DNA from: Auanema rhodensis
Taxonomy: Eukaryota > Nematoda > Chromadorea > Rhabditida > Rhabditidae
Length of the DNA stretch: 64,000 nucleotides
Direction of reading: 5' to 3'
Assembly (NCBI GenBank): GCA_964057225.1
Contig: OZ059899.1
Span: 19,600,501 to 19,664,500 of the forward strand
Shown here: positions 39,701 to 51,320 of the stretch, piece after piece
Numbering within the stretch: the stretch's first letter is position 1
Layout of the letters: each line of letters starts with the position of its first letter
The notes under the pieces: generated by a model
The model's input: the letters and a program-made list of their open reading frames with translations, nothing else
The model's database searches: none
Told to the model about the DNA's origin: nothing
Translations under genes and position numbers: made by a program

Positions 39701-42480
39701 ATCATCTTACAACAAATTCTATTGAATCTAACATGAAATATTTTTTCGTTTTGAAAAGCATTGAATATCATTGTTCCTTATAATATTGGATTTGAATATT
39801 GCTTTGTTAGTTTTATGATTTTTGCTACTACATGTCATGTGTTTACTGCTCTAGCTGGTTTTCAATTTTTATGAGATTTTTCATCATCTTACAACAAATT
39901 CAATTGAATCTAACATGAATTATTTTTTCGTTTTGAAAAGCATTGAATATCATTGTTCCTTGTAATATTGGATTTGAATATTGCTTTGTTAGCTTTAAGA
40001 TGTTTGCTTATGCATAGCTTCAGTTTGCTGCTCTAGCTGGTTTTCACTTTTTATGAGATTTTTCATCATCTTACAACAAATTCAATTGAATCTAACATGA
40101 AATATTTTTTCGTTTTGAAAAGCATTGAATATCATTGTTCCTTATAATATTGGATTTGAATATTGCTTCGTTAGTTTTATGATTTTTGCTACTGTATAGC
40201 TTCAGTTTGCTGCTCTAGCTGGTTTTCAATTTTTATGAGATTTTTCATCATCTTACAACAAATTCAATTGAATCTAACATGAAATATTTTTTCGTTTTGA
40301 AAAGCATTGAATATCATTGTTCCTTGTAATATTGGATTTGAATATTGCTTTGTTAGCTTTATGATTTTTGCTACTGTATAGCTTCAGTTTGCTGCTCTAG
40401 CTGGTTTTCAATTTTTATGAGATTTTTCATCATCTTACAACAAATTCAATTGAATCTAACATGAAATATTTTTTCGTTTTGAAAAGCATTGAATATCATT
40501 GTTCCTTATAATATTGGATTTGAATATTGCTTCGTTAGTTTTATGATTTTTGCTACTGTATAGCTTCAGTTTGCTGCTCTAGCTGGTTTTCAATTTTTAT
40601 GAGATTTTTCATCATCTTACAACAAATTCAATTGAATCTAACATGAAATATTTTTTCGTTTTGAAAAGCATTGAATATCATTGTTCCTTGTAATATTGGA
40701 TTTGAATATTGCTTTGTTAGCTTTATGATTTTTGCTACTGTATAGCTTCAGTTTGCTGCTCTAGCTGGTTTTCAATTTTTATGAGATTTTTCATCATCTT
40801 ACAACAAATTCATTTGAATCTAACATGAAATATTTTTTCGTTTTAAAAAGCATTGAATATCATTGTTCCTTGTAATATTGGATTTGAATATTGCTTTGTT
40901 TGCTTTAAGATTTTTGCTACTACATGCCCTGTGTTTACTGCTCTAGCTAGTTTTCAATTTTTATGAGATTTTTCATCATCTTACAACAAATTCATTTGAA
41001 TCTCATGTGAATTATTTTTTTTTTTAAAAAAGCATTGAATTTCATTGTTTCTTGTAATGATGGATTTGAATATTGCTTTGTTAGCTTTATGATTTTTGCT
41101 ACTGTATAGCTTCAGTTTGCTGCTCTAGCTGGTTTTCAATTTTTATGAGATTTTTCATCATCTTACAACAAATTCAATTGAATCTAACATGAAATATTTT
41201 TTCGTTTTGAAAAGCATTGAATATCATTGTTCCTTGTAATATTGGATTTGAATATTGCTTTGTTAGCTTTAAGATGTTTGCTTATGCATAGCTTCAGTTT
41301 GCTGCTCTAGCTGGTTTTCAATTTTTATGAGATTTTTCATCATCTTACAACAAATTCAATTGAATCTAACATGAAATATTTTTTCGTTTTAAAAAGCATT
41401 GAATATCATTGTTCCTTGTAATATTGGATTTGAATATTGCTTTGTTTGCTTTAAGATTTTTGCTACTACATGCCCTGTGTTTACTGCTCTAGCTAGTTTT
41501 CAATTTTTATGAGATTTTTCATCATCTTACAACAAATTCATTTGAATCTCATGTGAATTATTTTTTTTTTTAAAAAAGCATTGAATTTCATTGTTTCTTG
41601 TAATGATGGATTTGAATATTGCTTTGTTAGCTTTATGATTTTTGCTACTGTATAGCTTCAGTTTGCTGCTCTAGCTGGTTTTCAATTTTTATGAGATTTT
41701 TCATCATCTTACAACAAATTCAATTGAATCTAACATGAAATATTTTTTCGTTTTGAAAAGCATTGAATATCATTGTTCCTTGTAATATTGGATTTGAATA
41801 TTGCTTTGTTAGCTTTAAGATGTTTGCTTATGCATAGCTTCAGTTTGCTGCTCTAGCTGGTTTTCAATTTTTATGAGATTTTTCATCATCTTACAACAAA
41901 TTCAATTGAATCTAACATGAAATATTTTTTCGTTTTGAAAAGCATTGAATATCATTGTTCCTTGTAATATTGGATTTGAATATTGCTTTGTTAGCTTTAA
42001 GATGTTTGCTTATGCATAGCTTCAGTTTGCTGCTCTAGCTGGTTTTCAATTTTTATGAGATTTTTCATCATCTTACAACAAATTCATTTGAATCTAACAT
42101 GAAATATTTTTTCGTTTTGAAAAGCATTGAATATCATTATTTCTTGTAATAATTGATTTGATTATTGCTTTGTTAGCTTTATGATTTTTGCTACTGTATA
42201 GCTTCAGTTTGCTGCTCTAGCTGGTTTTCAATTTTTATTAGATTTTTCACCATCTTGCAACAAATTCATTTGAATCTAATATGAACTATTTTTTCGTTTC
42301 AAATAGTAGTGAATATAATTGTTTCTTGTAATATTGGATTTGAATATTGCTTTGTTTGCTTTAAGATTTTTGCTACTACATGCCCTGTGTTTACTGCTCT
42401 AGCTAGTTTTCCATTTTTATGAGAATAATCGTCCTGTGACAACAAATTCATTTGAATCTAATATGAATTTTTTTTTTTTT
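33725..42480 (+). repeat. Interspersed C subtype with T-run/A-run and TAATGATGG
   Basis: A distinct C subtype reads CTCATGTGAATTATT, then a run of about ten T joined to six A, then GCATTGAATTTCATTG and TAATGATGG. It replaces the usual ATGAAATATTTTTTCGTTTTG and TAATATTGG. Copies lie near 33720, 34262, 34627, 38450, 39177, 39545, 41000 and 41548, with a related one near 42460. The subtype usually follows a unit with GCCCTGTG and GCTAGTTTTC, so the two travel as a dimer. It is absent from about 27.8-33.6 kb. Confidence 0.8.
35563..38363 (+). repeat. Satellite C long-range duplication, copy 2 (offset 5278 bp)
   Basis: This is the partner of 30285-33085. The match ends near 38369, where copy 2 carries TACTACATGCCC in place of TACTGTGTAG. 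The two copies are separated by about 2.5 kb of C monomers of other subtypes, including the T-run subtype. Confidence 0.85.
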
Positions 42481-44337
42481 AAAAAGCATTGAATTTCATT
42501 GTTTCTTGTAATGATGGATTTGAATATTGCTTTGTTACCTTTAACATTTTTGCTTCTGCATAGCTTCAGTTTGCTGCTTTAGCTGGTTTTCACTTTTTAT
42601 TAGATTTTTCATAATCTCACAACAAATTCAATTGAATCTAAGATGAATTATTTTTTCTTTTTAAAAAGCATTGAATATCATTATTTCTTGTAATAATTGA
42701 TTTGAATATTGCTTCGTTTGTTTTAAGATTTTGCTACTGCATAGCTTCAGTTTGCTGCTCTAGCTGGTTTTCTATTATTATGAGATTTTTCATAATCTTG
42801 CAACAAATTCATTTGAATCTAATATGATCTATTTTTTCGTTTCAAATAGTAGTGAATATAATTGTTTCTCGTAATATTGGATTTGAATATTACTTTGATA
42901 GTTATAAGATTTTTGCTACTATATGCCCTGTGTTTACTGCTCTAGCTAGTTTTCAATTTTTATTAGATTTTTCATAATCTTGCAACAAATTCATTTGAAT
43001 CTAATATGAACTATTTTTTCGTTTCAAATAGTAGTGAATATCATTGTTTCTTGTAATATTGGATTTGAATATTACTTTGATAGTTATAAGATTTTTGCTA
43101 CTACATGCCCTGTGTTTACTGCTCTAGCTAGTTTTCCATTTTTATGAGAATAATAGTCCTGTGACAACAAATTCATTTGAATCTAATATGAATTATTTTT
43201 TCTTTTTAAGAAGCATTGAATATCATTGTTTCTTGTAATGATGGATTTGAATATTGCTTCGTTAGCTTTATGATTTTTGCTACTACATGCCCTGTGTTTA
43301 CTGCTCTAGCTGGTTTTCTATTTTTATTAGATTTTTCATCATCTTGCTACAAATTCATTTGAATCTAATATGAACTATTTTTTCGTTTAGTAGTGAGTAT
43401 CATTGTTTCTTGTAATATTGGATTTGATTATTGCTTCGTTTGTTTTAAGATTTTCCTTCTGCATAGCTTCAGTGCTCTAGCTGGTTTTCCATTTTTATGA
43501 GATTTTTCATCATCTTACAACAAATTCATTTAAATCTAACATGAATTATTTTTTCGTTTGAAAAAGCATTGAATTTCATTGTTTCTTGTAATATTGGATT
43601 TGATTATTGCTTTGTTAGCTTTAAAATTTTTGCTACTACATGTCCTGTGTTTACTGCTCTAGCTGGTTTTCACTTTTTATGAGATTTTTCATCACTTACA
43701 AGAAATTCATTTAAATCTAACATGAATTGTTTTTTCGTTTTAAAAAGCATTGAATTTCATTGTTTCTGGTAATATTGGATTTGATTATTGCTTTGTTAGC
43801 TTTAAAATTTTTGCTACTACATGTCCTGTGTTTACTGCTCTAGCTGGTTTTCACTTTTTATGAGATTTTTCATCATTTTACAACAAATTCATTTAAATCT
43901 AACATGAATTGTTTTTTTCGTTTTAAAAAGCATTGAATTTCATTGTTTCTGGTAATATTGGATTTGATTATTGCTTCGTTTGTTTTAAGATTTTGCTTCT
44001 GCATAGCTTCAGTGCTCTAGCTGGTTTTCCATTTTTATGAGATTTTTCATCATCTTACAAGAAATTCAATTGAATCTAACATGAATTATTTTTTCGTTTT
44101 AAAAAGCATTGAATTTCATTGCTTCTTGTAATATTGGATTTGATTATTGCTTTGTTAGCTTTAAGATTTTTGCTACTACATGTGCTGTGTTTACTGCTCT
44201 AGCTGGTTTTCACTTTTTATGAGATTTTTCATCATCTTACAACAAATTCATTTAAATATAACATGAATTATTTTTTCGTTTGAAAAAGCATTGAATTTCA
44301 TTGTTTCTTGTAATATTGGATTTGATTATTGCTTCGT
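42100..44337 (+). repeat. Diverged edge of satellite C
   Basis: From about 42.1 kb the monomers lose uniformity. They show TTATTAGATTTTTCACCATCTTGC, GAGAATAATCGTCCTGTGAC, units lacking 5 bases (CTTCAGTGCTCTAG in place of CTTCAGTTTGCTGCTCTAG, near 43470 and 44010), CATCACTTACAAG and ATATAACATG. They are still clearly C and mostly in register. Erosion toward an array end is typical where unequal exchange no longer homogenises the units. This is the end next to the inversion. Confidence 0.88.
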
Positions 44338-44367
44338 ATTGCTTTGTTTATTTCTCTTATTTTTATT
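44338..44367. other. Spacer at the satellite C inversion point
   Basis: Forward C is recognisable through GATTATTGCTTCGT at 44337. The next 12 bases, ATTGCTTTGTTT, look like a second copy of a C segment, which suggests a short template jump. About 18 bases (ATTTCTCTTATTTTTATT) follow that I cannot assign to any of the three families. This is the longest non-satellite stretch I can find in the window. Confidence 0.75.
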
Positions 44368-44390
44368 ACTATTTGAAACGAAAAAATAGT
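44368..44390. other. Hairpin dyad at the inversion breakpoint
   Basis: ACTATTT (44368-44374), a 9-base spacer GAAACGAAA, then AAATAGT (44384-44390): a perfect 7-bp inverted repeat. It belongs to a C subtype that reads ACTATTTTTTCGTTTC with AAATAGTAGTG on the forward strand (near 34090, 39007, 39370, 42287, 42830 and 43012). The first base of recognisable inverted C coincides with the outer edge of this stem. Confidence 0.75.
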
Positions 44391-45018
44391 TCATATTAGA
44401 TTCAAATGAATTTGTTGCAAGATGATGAAAAATCTCATAAAAATGGAAAACCAGCTAGAGCACTGAAGCTATGCAGAAGCAAAATCTTAAAACAAACGAA
44501 GCAATAATCAAATCCAATATTACAAGAAACAATGAAATTCAATGCTTTTTAAAACGAAAAAATAATTCATATTAGATTCAATTGAATTTCTTGTAAGATG
44601 ATGAAAAATCTCATAAAAATGGAAAACCAGCTAGAGCACTGAAGCTATGCAAAAGCAAAATCTTAAAACAAACGAAGTAATAATCAAATCCAATATTACA
44701 AGAAACAATGAAATTCAATGCTTTTTAAAACGAAAAAATAATTCATGTTAGATTTAAATGAATTTGTTGTAAGATGATGAAAATTCTCATAAAAAGTGAA
44801 AACCAGCTAGAGCAGTAAACACAGGACATGTAGTAGCAAAAATTTTAAAGCTAACAAAGCAATAATCAAATCCAATATTACAAGAAACAATGAAATTCAA
44901 TGCTTTTTCAAACGAAAAAATAATTCATGTTAGATTTAAATGAATTTGTTGTAAGATGATGAAAAATCTCATAAAAAGTGAAAACCAGCTAGAGCAGTAA
45001 ACACAGCACATGTAGTAG
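44368..45018 (-). repeat. Satellite C, inverted segment, about 3.6 monomers
   Basis: Read on the minus strand this is ordinary C of the diverged-edge kind, with CTACTACATGTGCTGTG, TCCTGTG, and two units of the 5-base-short CTTCAGTGCTCTAG type. The GTGCTGTG variant is otherwise seen only in the last forward unit near 44180, and the short type near 43470 and 44010. The inverted piece therefore derives from the neighbouring C edge. Unit order differs between the two sides, so it is not a simple mirror copy. Confidence 0.93.
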
Positions 45019-45035
45019 GTGTGAGTATGCTGAGT
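45005..45035. other. Junction of inverted satellite C with inverted satellite B
   Basis: Inverted C runs to TGTAGTAG at 45018, where GCAAAAAT should follow. The next bases, GTGTGAG, lead into TATGCTGAGTTTCC, inside a B monomer read on the opposite strand to the left array. The B phase here (inside dyad 2) differs from that of the left B/C junction (monomer base 120). The two B/C joins are therefore independent events or were reshaped later. Confidence 0.88.
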
Positions 45036-47482
45036 TTCCATGTACACTCAACATTGCTTCCAAAAACATTTTGACAAAAATTTTCCCGAAAAATTTCAGA
45101 ATAATTGCACAAAAAGTAGATGGTTTTAAATTCTTTTTTTGAGGCAAAGACGATGAACAATGTTATTCAACGAAAAAATTAATTCTTCAGGGTGAAAATC
45201 GAGGATATAAGTGTGAACTTATATCAGTTGATATCTCGGTGCATTTTCAAGCTAGCGCAAATCTGATAACATAGATCGACGCAGCTTAAAAATCCGCATC
45301 AAAAGCACTATATTACATTGAAAAACGCTCAATACAAAAATTAGTTATGATCGTTTGAAAAATGATGCATTAGTGTATGTTGAGTTTCCATGTACACTCA
45401 ACATTGCTTCCAAAAACATTTTGACAAAAATTTTCCCGAAAAATTTCAGAATAATTGCACAAAAAGTAGATGTTTTTAAATTCCTTTTTCCAAGGCAAAG
45501 ACGATGGACAATGTTATTCAACGAAAAAATTAATTCTTCAGGGTGAAAATCGAGGATATAAGTGTGAACTTATATCAGTTGATATCTCGGTGCATTTTCA
45601 AGCTAGCGCAAATCTGATAACACAGATCGACGCAGCTTAAAAATCCGCATCGAATGCACTATACAACATTGAGAAACGCTTAATACAAAAATTAGTTATG
45701 ATCGTTTGAAAAATGATGCATTAGTGTATGTTGAGTTTCCATGTACACTCAACATAGCTTCCAAAAACATTTTGACAAAAATTTTTCCGAAAAATTTCGA
45801 AATAAATTCGCAAAAAGTAGATGTTTTTAGATTCCTTTTCTCAAGGCAAAGACGATGGACAATGTTATTCAACGAAAAAATTAATTCTGCAGGGTGAAAA
45901 TCGAGGATATAAGTGTGAACTTATATCAGTTGATATCTCGGTGCATTTTTAAGCTAGCGCAAATCTGATAACACAGATCGACGCAGCTTAAAAATCCGCA
46001 TCGAATGCACTATACTGCATTGAGAAACGCTTATTACAAAAGTTAGTTATGATCGTTTGAAAAATGATGCATTAGTGTATGTTGAGTTTCCATGTACACT
46101 CAACATTGCTTCCAAAAACATTTTGACAAAAATTTTTCCGAAAAATTTTAAAATAATTTCGCAAAAAGTCGATGTTTTTAGATTTCTTTTTTCAAGGCAA
46201 AGACGATGGACAATGTTATTCAACGAAAAAATTATTTCTGCAGGGTGAAAATCGAGGATATAAGTGTGAACTTATATCAGTTGATATCTCGGTGCATTTT
46301 TAAGCTAGCGCAAATCTGATAACACAGATCGACGCAGCTTAAAAATCCGCATCGAATGCACTATACTACATTGAGAAACGCTTGATACAAAAATTAGGTA
46401 TGATCGTTTGAAAAATGATGCATTAGTGTATGTTGAGTTTCCATGTACACTCAACATTGCTTCCAAAAACATTTTGACAAAAATTTTTCCGAAAAATTTC
46501 GAAAAAATTTCGCGAAAAGTAGATGTTTTTAGATTCCTTTTTTCAAGGCAAAGACGATGGACAATGTTATTCAACGAAAAAATTATTTCTGCAGGGTGAA
46601 AATCGAGGATATAAGTGTGAACTTATATCAGTTGATATCTCGGTGCATTTTTAAGCTAGCGCAAATCTGATAACACAGATCGACGCAGCTTAAAAATCCG
46701 CATCGAATGCACTATACAACATTGAGAAACGCTTAATACAAAAATTAGTTATGATCGTTTGAAAAATGATGCATTAGTGTATGTTGAGTTTCCATGTACA
46801 CTCAACATTGCTTCCAAAAACATTTTGACAAAAATTTTTCCGAAAAATTTCAAAATAATTTCGCGAAAAGTAGATGTTTTTAGATTCCTTTTTTCAAGGC
46901 AAAGACGATGGACAATGTTATTCAACGAAAAAATTATTTCTGCAGGGTGAAAATCGAGGATATAAGTGTGAACTTATATCAGTTGATATCTCGGTGCATT
47001 TTTAAGCTAGCGCAAATCTGATAACACAGATCGACGCAGCTTAAAAATCCGCATCGAATGCACTCCACAACATTGAGAAACGCTCAATACAAAAATTAGT
47101 TATGATCGTTTGAAAAATGATGCATTAGTGTATGTTGAGTTTCCATGTACACTCAACATTGCTTCCAAAAACATTTTGATAAAAATTTTTCCGAAAAATT
47201 TCGAAATAATTTCGCGAAAAGTAGATGTTTTTAGATTCCTTTTTTCAAGGCAAAGACGATGGACAATGTTATTCAACGAAAAAATTATTTCTGCAGGGTG
47301 AAAATCGAGGATATAAGTGTGAACTTATATCAGTTGATATCTCGGTGCATTTTTAAGCTAGCGCAAATCTGATAACACAGATCGACGCAGCTTAAAAATC
47401 CGCATCGAATGCACTATACAACATTAAGAAACGCTTAATACAAAAATTAGTTATGATCGTTTGAAAAATGATGCATTAGTGT
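45027..47482 (-). repeat. Right satellite B higher-order repeat, copy 1 (7 monomers, 2456 bp)
   Basis: The unit with ATGCTGAG, GTAGATGGTTTTAAATTC, the one-base deletion before GAGGCAAAG and GATGAACAATG occurs at 45027 and again at 47483. All following units match at an offset of 2456 (7 x 351 minus 1). I noticed two differences: CACTCCACAA near 47061 against CACTATACAA near 49517, and TTTTTTC near 47243 against TTTGTTC near 49699. Copy 1 begins at the C/B junction. Confidence 0.93.
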
Positions 47483-49938
47483 ATGCTGAGTTTCCATGTA
47501 CACTCAACATTGCTTCCAAAAACATTTTGACAAAAATTTTCCCGAAAAATTTCAGAATAATTGCACAAAAAGTAGATGGTTTTAAATTCTTTTTTTGAGG
47601 CAAAGACGATGAACAATGTTATTCAACGAAAAAATTAATTCTTCAGGGTGAAAATCGAGGATATAAGTGTGAACTTATATCAGTTGATATCTCGGTGCAT
47701 TTTCAAGCTAGCGCAAATCTGATAACATAGATCGACGCAGCTTAAAAATCCGCATCAAAAGCACTATATTACATTGAAAAACGCTCAATACAAAAATTAG
47801 TTATGATCGTTTGAAAAATGATGCATTAGTGTATGTTGAGTTTCCATGTACACTCAACATTGCTTCCAAAAACATTTTGACAAAAATTTTCCCGAAAAAT
47901 TTCAGAATAATTGCACAAAAAGTAGATGTTTTTAAATTCCTTTTTCCAAGGCAAAGACGATGGACAATGTTATTCAACGAAAAAATTAATTCTTCAGGGT
48001 GAAAATCGAGGATATAAGTGTGAACTTATATCAGTTGATATCTCGGTGCATTTTCAAGCTAGCGCAAATCTGATAACACAGATCGACGCAGCTTAAAAAT
48101 CCGCATCGAATGCACTATACAACATTGAGAAACGCTTAATACAAAAATTAGTTATGATCGTTTGAAAAATGATGCATTAGTGTATGTTGAGTTTCCATGT
48201 ACACTCAACATAGCTTCCAAAAACATTTTGACAAAAATTTTTCCGAAAAATTTCGAAATAAATTCGCAAAAAGTAGATGTTTTTAGATTCCTTTTCTCAA
48301 GGCAAAGACGATGGACAATGTTATTCAACGAAAAAATTAATTCTGCAGGGTGAAAATCGAGGATATAAGTGTGAACTTATATCAGTTGATATCTCGGTGC
48401 ATTTTTAAGCTAGCGCAAATCTGATAACACAGATCGACGCAGCTTAAAAATCCGCATCGAATGCACTATACTGCATTGAGAAACGCTTATTACAAAAGTT
48501 AGTTATGATCGTTTGAAAAATGATGCATTAGTGTATGTTGAGTTTCCATGTACACTCAACATTGCTTCCAAAAACATTTTGACAAAAATTTTTCCGAAAA
48601 ATTTTAAAATAATTTCGCAAAAAGTCGATGTTTTTAGATTTCTTTTTTCAAGGCAAAGACGATGGACAATGTTATTCAACGAAAAAATTATTTCTGCAGG
48701 GTGAAAATCGAGGATATAAGTGTGAACTTATATCAGTTGATATCTCGGTGCATTTTTAAGCTAGCGCAAATCTGATAACACAGATCGACGCAGCTTAAAA
48801 ATCCGCATCGAATGCACTATACTACATTGAGAAACGCTTGATACAAAAATTAGGTATGATCGTTTGAAAAATGATGCATTAGTGTATGTTGAGTTTCCAT
48901 GTACACTCAACATTGCTTCCAAAAACATTTTGACAAAAATTTTTCCGAAAAATTTCGAAAAAATTTCGCGAAAAGTAGATGTTTTTAGATTCCTTTTTTC
49001 AAGGCAAAGACGATGGACAATGTTATTCAACGAAAAAATTATTTCTGCAGGGTGAAAATCGAGGATATAAGTGTGAACTTATATCAGTTGATATCTCGGT
49101 GCATTTTTAAGCTAGCGCAAATCTGATAACACAGATCGACGCAGCTTAAAAATCCGCATCGAATGCACTATACAACATTGAGAAACGCTTAATACAAAAA
49201 TTAGTTATGATCGTTTGAAAAATGATGCATTAGTGTATGTTGAGTTTCCATGTACACTCAACATTGCTTCCAAAAACATTTTGACAAAAATTTTTCCGAA
49301 AAATTTCAAAATAATTTCGCGAAAAGTAGATGTTTTTAGATTCCTTTTTTCAAGGCAAAGACGATGGACAATGTTATTCAACGAAAAAATTATTTCTGCA
49401 GGGTGAAAATCGAGGATATAAGTGTGAACTTATATCAGTTGATATCTCGGTGCATTTTTAAGCTAGCGCAAATCTGATAACACAGATCGACGCAGCTTAA
49501 AAATCCGCATCGAATGCACTATACAACATTGAGAAACGCTCAATACAAAAATTAGTTATGATCGTTTGAAAAATGATGCATTAGTGTATGTTGAGTTTCC
49601 ATGTACACTCAACATTGCTTCCAAAAACATTTTGATAAAAATTTTTCCGAAAAATTTCGAAATAATTTCGCGAAAAGTAGATGTTTTTAGATTCCTTTGT
49701 TCAAGGCAAAGACGATGGACAATGTTATTCAACGAAAAAATTATTTCTGCAGGGTGAAAATCGAGGATATAAGTGTGAACTTATATCAGTTGATATCTCG
49801 GTGCATTTTTAAGCTAGCGCAAATCTGATAACACAGATCGACGCAGCTTAAAAATCCGCATCGAATGCACTATACAACATTAAGAAACGCTTAATACAAA
49901 AATTAGTTATGATCGTTTGAAAAATGATGCATTAGTGT
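47483..49938 (-). repeat. Right satellite B higher-order repeat, copy 2 (7 monomers, 2456 bp)
   Basis: This is the tandem copy of the preceding block. Its first monomer is intact on the upstream side, whereas the same monomer in copy 1 is truncated by inverted C. This suggests the C/B join formed within or after this duplication. The unit after 49938 is a different subtype. Confidence 0.92.
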
Positions 49939-51320
49939 ATGTTGAGTTTCCATGTACACTCAACATTGCTTCCAAAAACATTTTGACAAAAATTTTTCCG
50001 AAAAATTTCAAAATAATTTCGCGAAAAGTAGATGTTTTTAGATTCCTTTTTTCAAGGCAAAGACGATGGACAATGTTATTCAACGAAAAAATTAATTCTT
50101 CAGGGTGAAAATCGAGGATATAAGTGTGAACTTATATCAGTTGATATCTCGGTGCATTTTTAAGCTAGCGCAAATCTGATAACACAGATCGAAGCAGCTT
50201 AAAAATCCGCATCGAGTGCATTATACTACATTGAGAAACGCTCAATACAAAAATTAGTTATGATCGTTTGAAAAATGATGCATTAGTGTATGTTGAGTTT
50301 CCATGTACACTCAACAATGCTTCCAAAAACATTTTGATAAAAATTTTTCCGAAAAATTTCAAAATAATTTCGCGAAAAGTAGATGTTTTTAGATTCCTTT
50401 TTTCAAGGCAAAGACGATGGACAATGTTATTCAACGAAAAAATTATTTCTGCAGGGTGAAAATCGAGGATATAAGTGTGAACTTATATCAGTTGATATCT
50501 CGGTGCATTTTTAAGCTAGCGCAATTCTGATAACACAGATCGACGCAGCTTAAAAATCCGCATCGAATGCACTATACAACATTGAGAAACGCTTAATACA
50601 AAAATTAGTTATGATCGTTTGAAAAATGATGCATTAGTGTATGTTGAGTTTCCATGTACACTCAACATTGCTTCCAAAAACATTTTGATAAAAATTTTTC
50701 CGAAAAATTTCAAAATAATTTCGCGAAAAGTAGATGTTTTTAGATTCCTTTTTTCAAGGCAAAGACGATGGACAATGTTATTCAACGAAAAAATTATTTC
50801 TGCAGGGTGAAAATCGAGGATATAAGTGTGAACTTATATCAGTTGATATCTCGGTGCATTTTTAAGCTAGCGCAAATCTGATAACACAGATCGACGCAGC
50901 TTAAAAATCCGCATCGAATGCACTATACAACATTGAGAAACGCTTAATACAAAAATTAGTTATGATCGTTTGAAAAATGATGCATTAGTGTATGTTGAGT
51001 TTCCATGTACACTCAACATTGCTTCCAAAAACATTTTGATAAAAATTTTTCCGAAAAATTTCAAAATAATTTCGCGAAAAGTAGATGTTTTTAGATTCCT
51101 TTTTTCAAGGCAAAGACGATGGACAATGTTATTCAACGAAAAAATTATTTCTGCAGGGTGAAAATCGAGGATATAAGTGTGAACTTATATCAGTTGATAT
51201 CTCGGTGCATTTTTAAGCTAGCGCAAATCTGATAACACAGATCGACGCAGCTTAAAAATCCGCATCGAATGGACTATACAACATTAAGAAACGCTTAATA
51301 CAAAAATTAGTTATGATCGT

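Larger units (their letters stand above)
27799..44337 (+). repeat. Satellite C array, forward orientation, 182-bp monomer, about 91 copies
   Basis: CATCATCTTACAAC recurs at 27869, 28051, 28233, 28415 and 28597, an exact 182-bp period. The last forward copy is at 44230, which is 90 periods minus 19 bases. The shortfall comes mainly from indels near the right end. Subtypes differ in blocks: GCTACTACATGTCATGTG, GCTACTGTATAGCTTCAG, GCTTATGCATAGCTTC and GCTACTACATGCCCTGTG, and in ATGAAATATT against ATGAGTTATT. Most units hold the 12-bp palindrome ATTCAATTGAAT; others read ATTCATTTGAAT. No long open frame exists here, in contrast to B. I do not recognise a named family. Confidence 0.98.

Noticed and set aside
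27799-45018. Satellite C as a transposon inserted in B, with its inverted end as a terminal repeat.
   Set aside because: The two C/B joins lie at different phases of the B monomer and there is no target duplication. No coding capacity is present, and C is itself a tandem array.
44338-45035. The inversion and C/B join as an assembly artefact.
   Set aside because: It cannot be excluded without reads. However, the inverted units carry private edge variants and small novel filler at both ends, which a simple misassembly would not invent. I keep it as real with this caveat.
46312-46335. Hammerhead ribozyme core in satellite B (CTGATAACACAG), as found in some animal satellites.
   Set aside because: The conserved CTGANGA box is broken (CTGATAA), and no GAAA box with a matching cleavage triplet lies at the right spacing.
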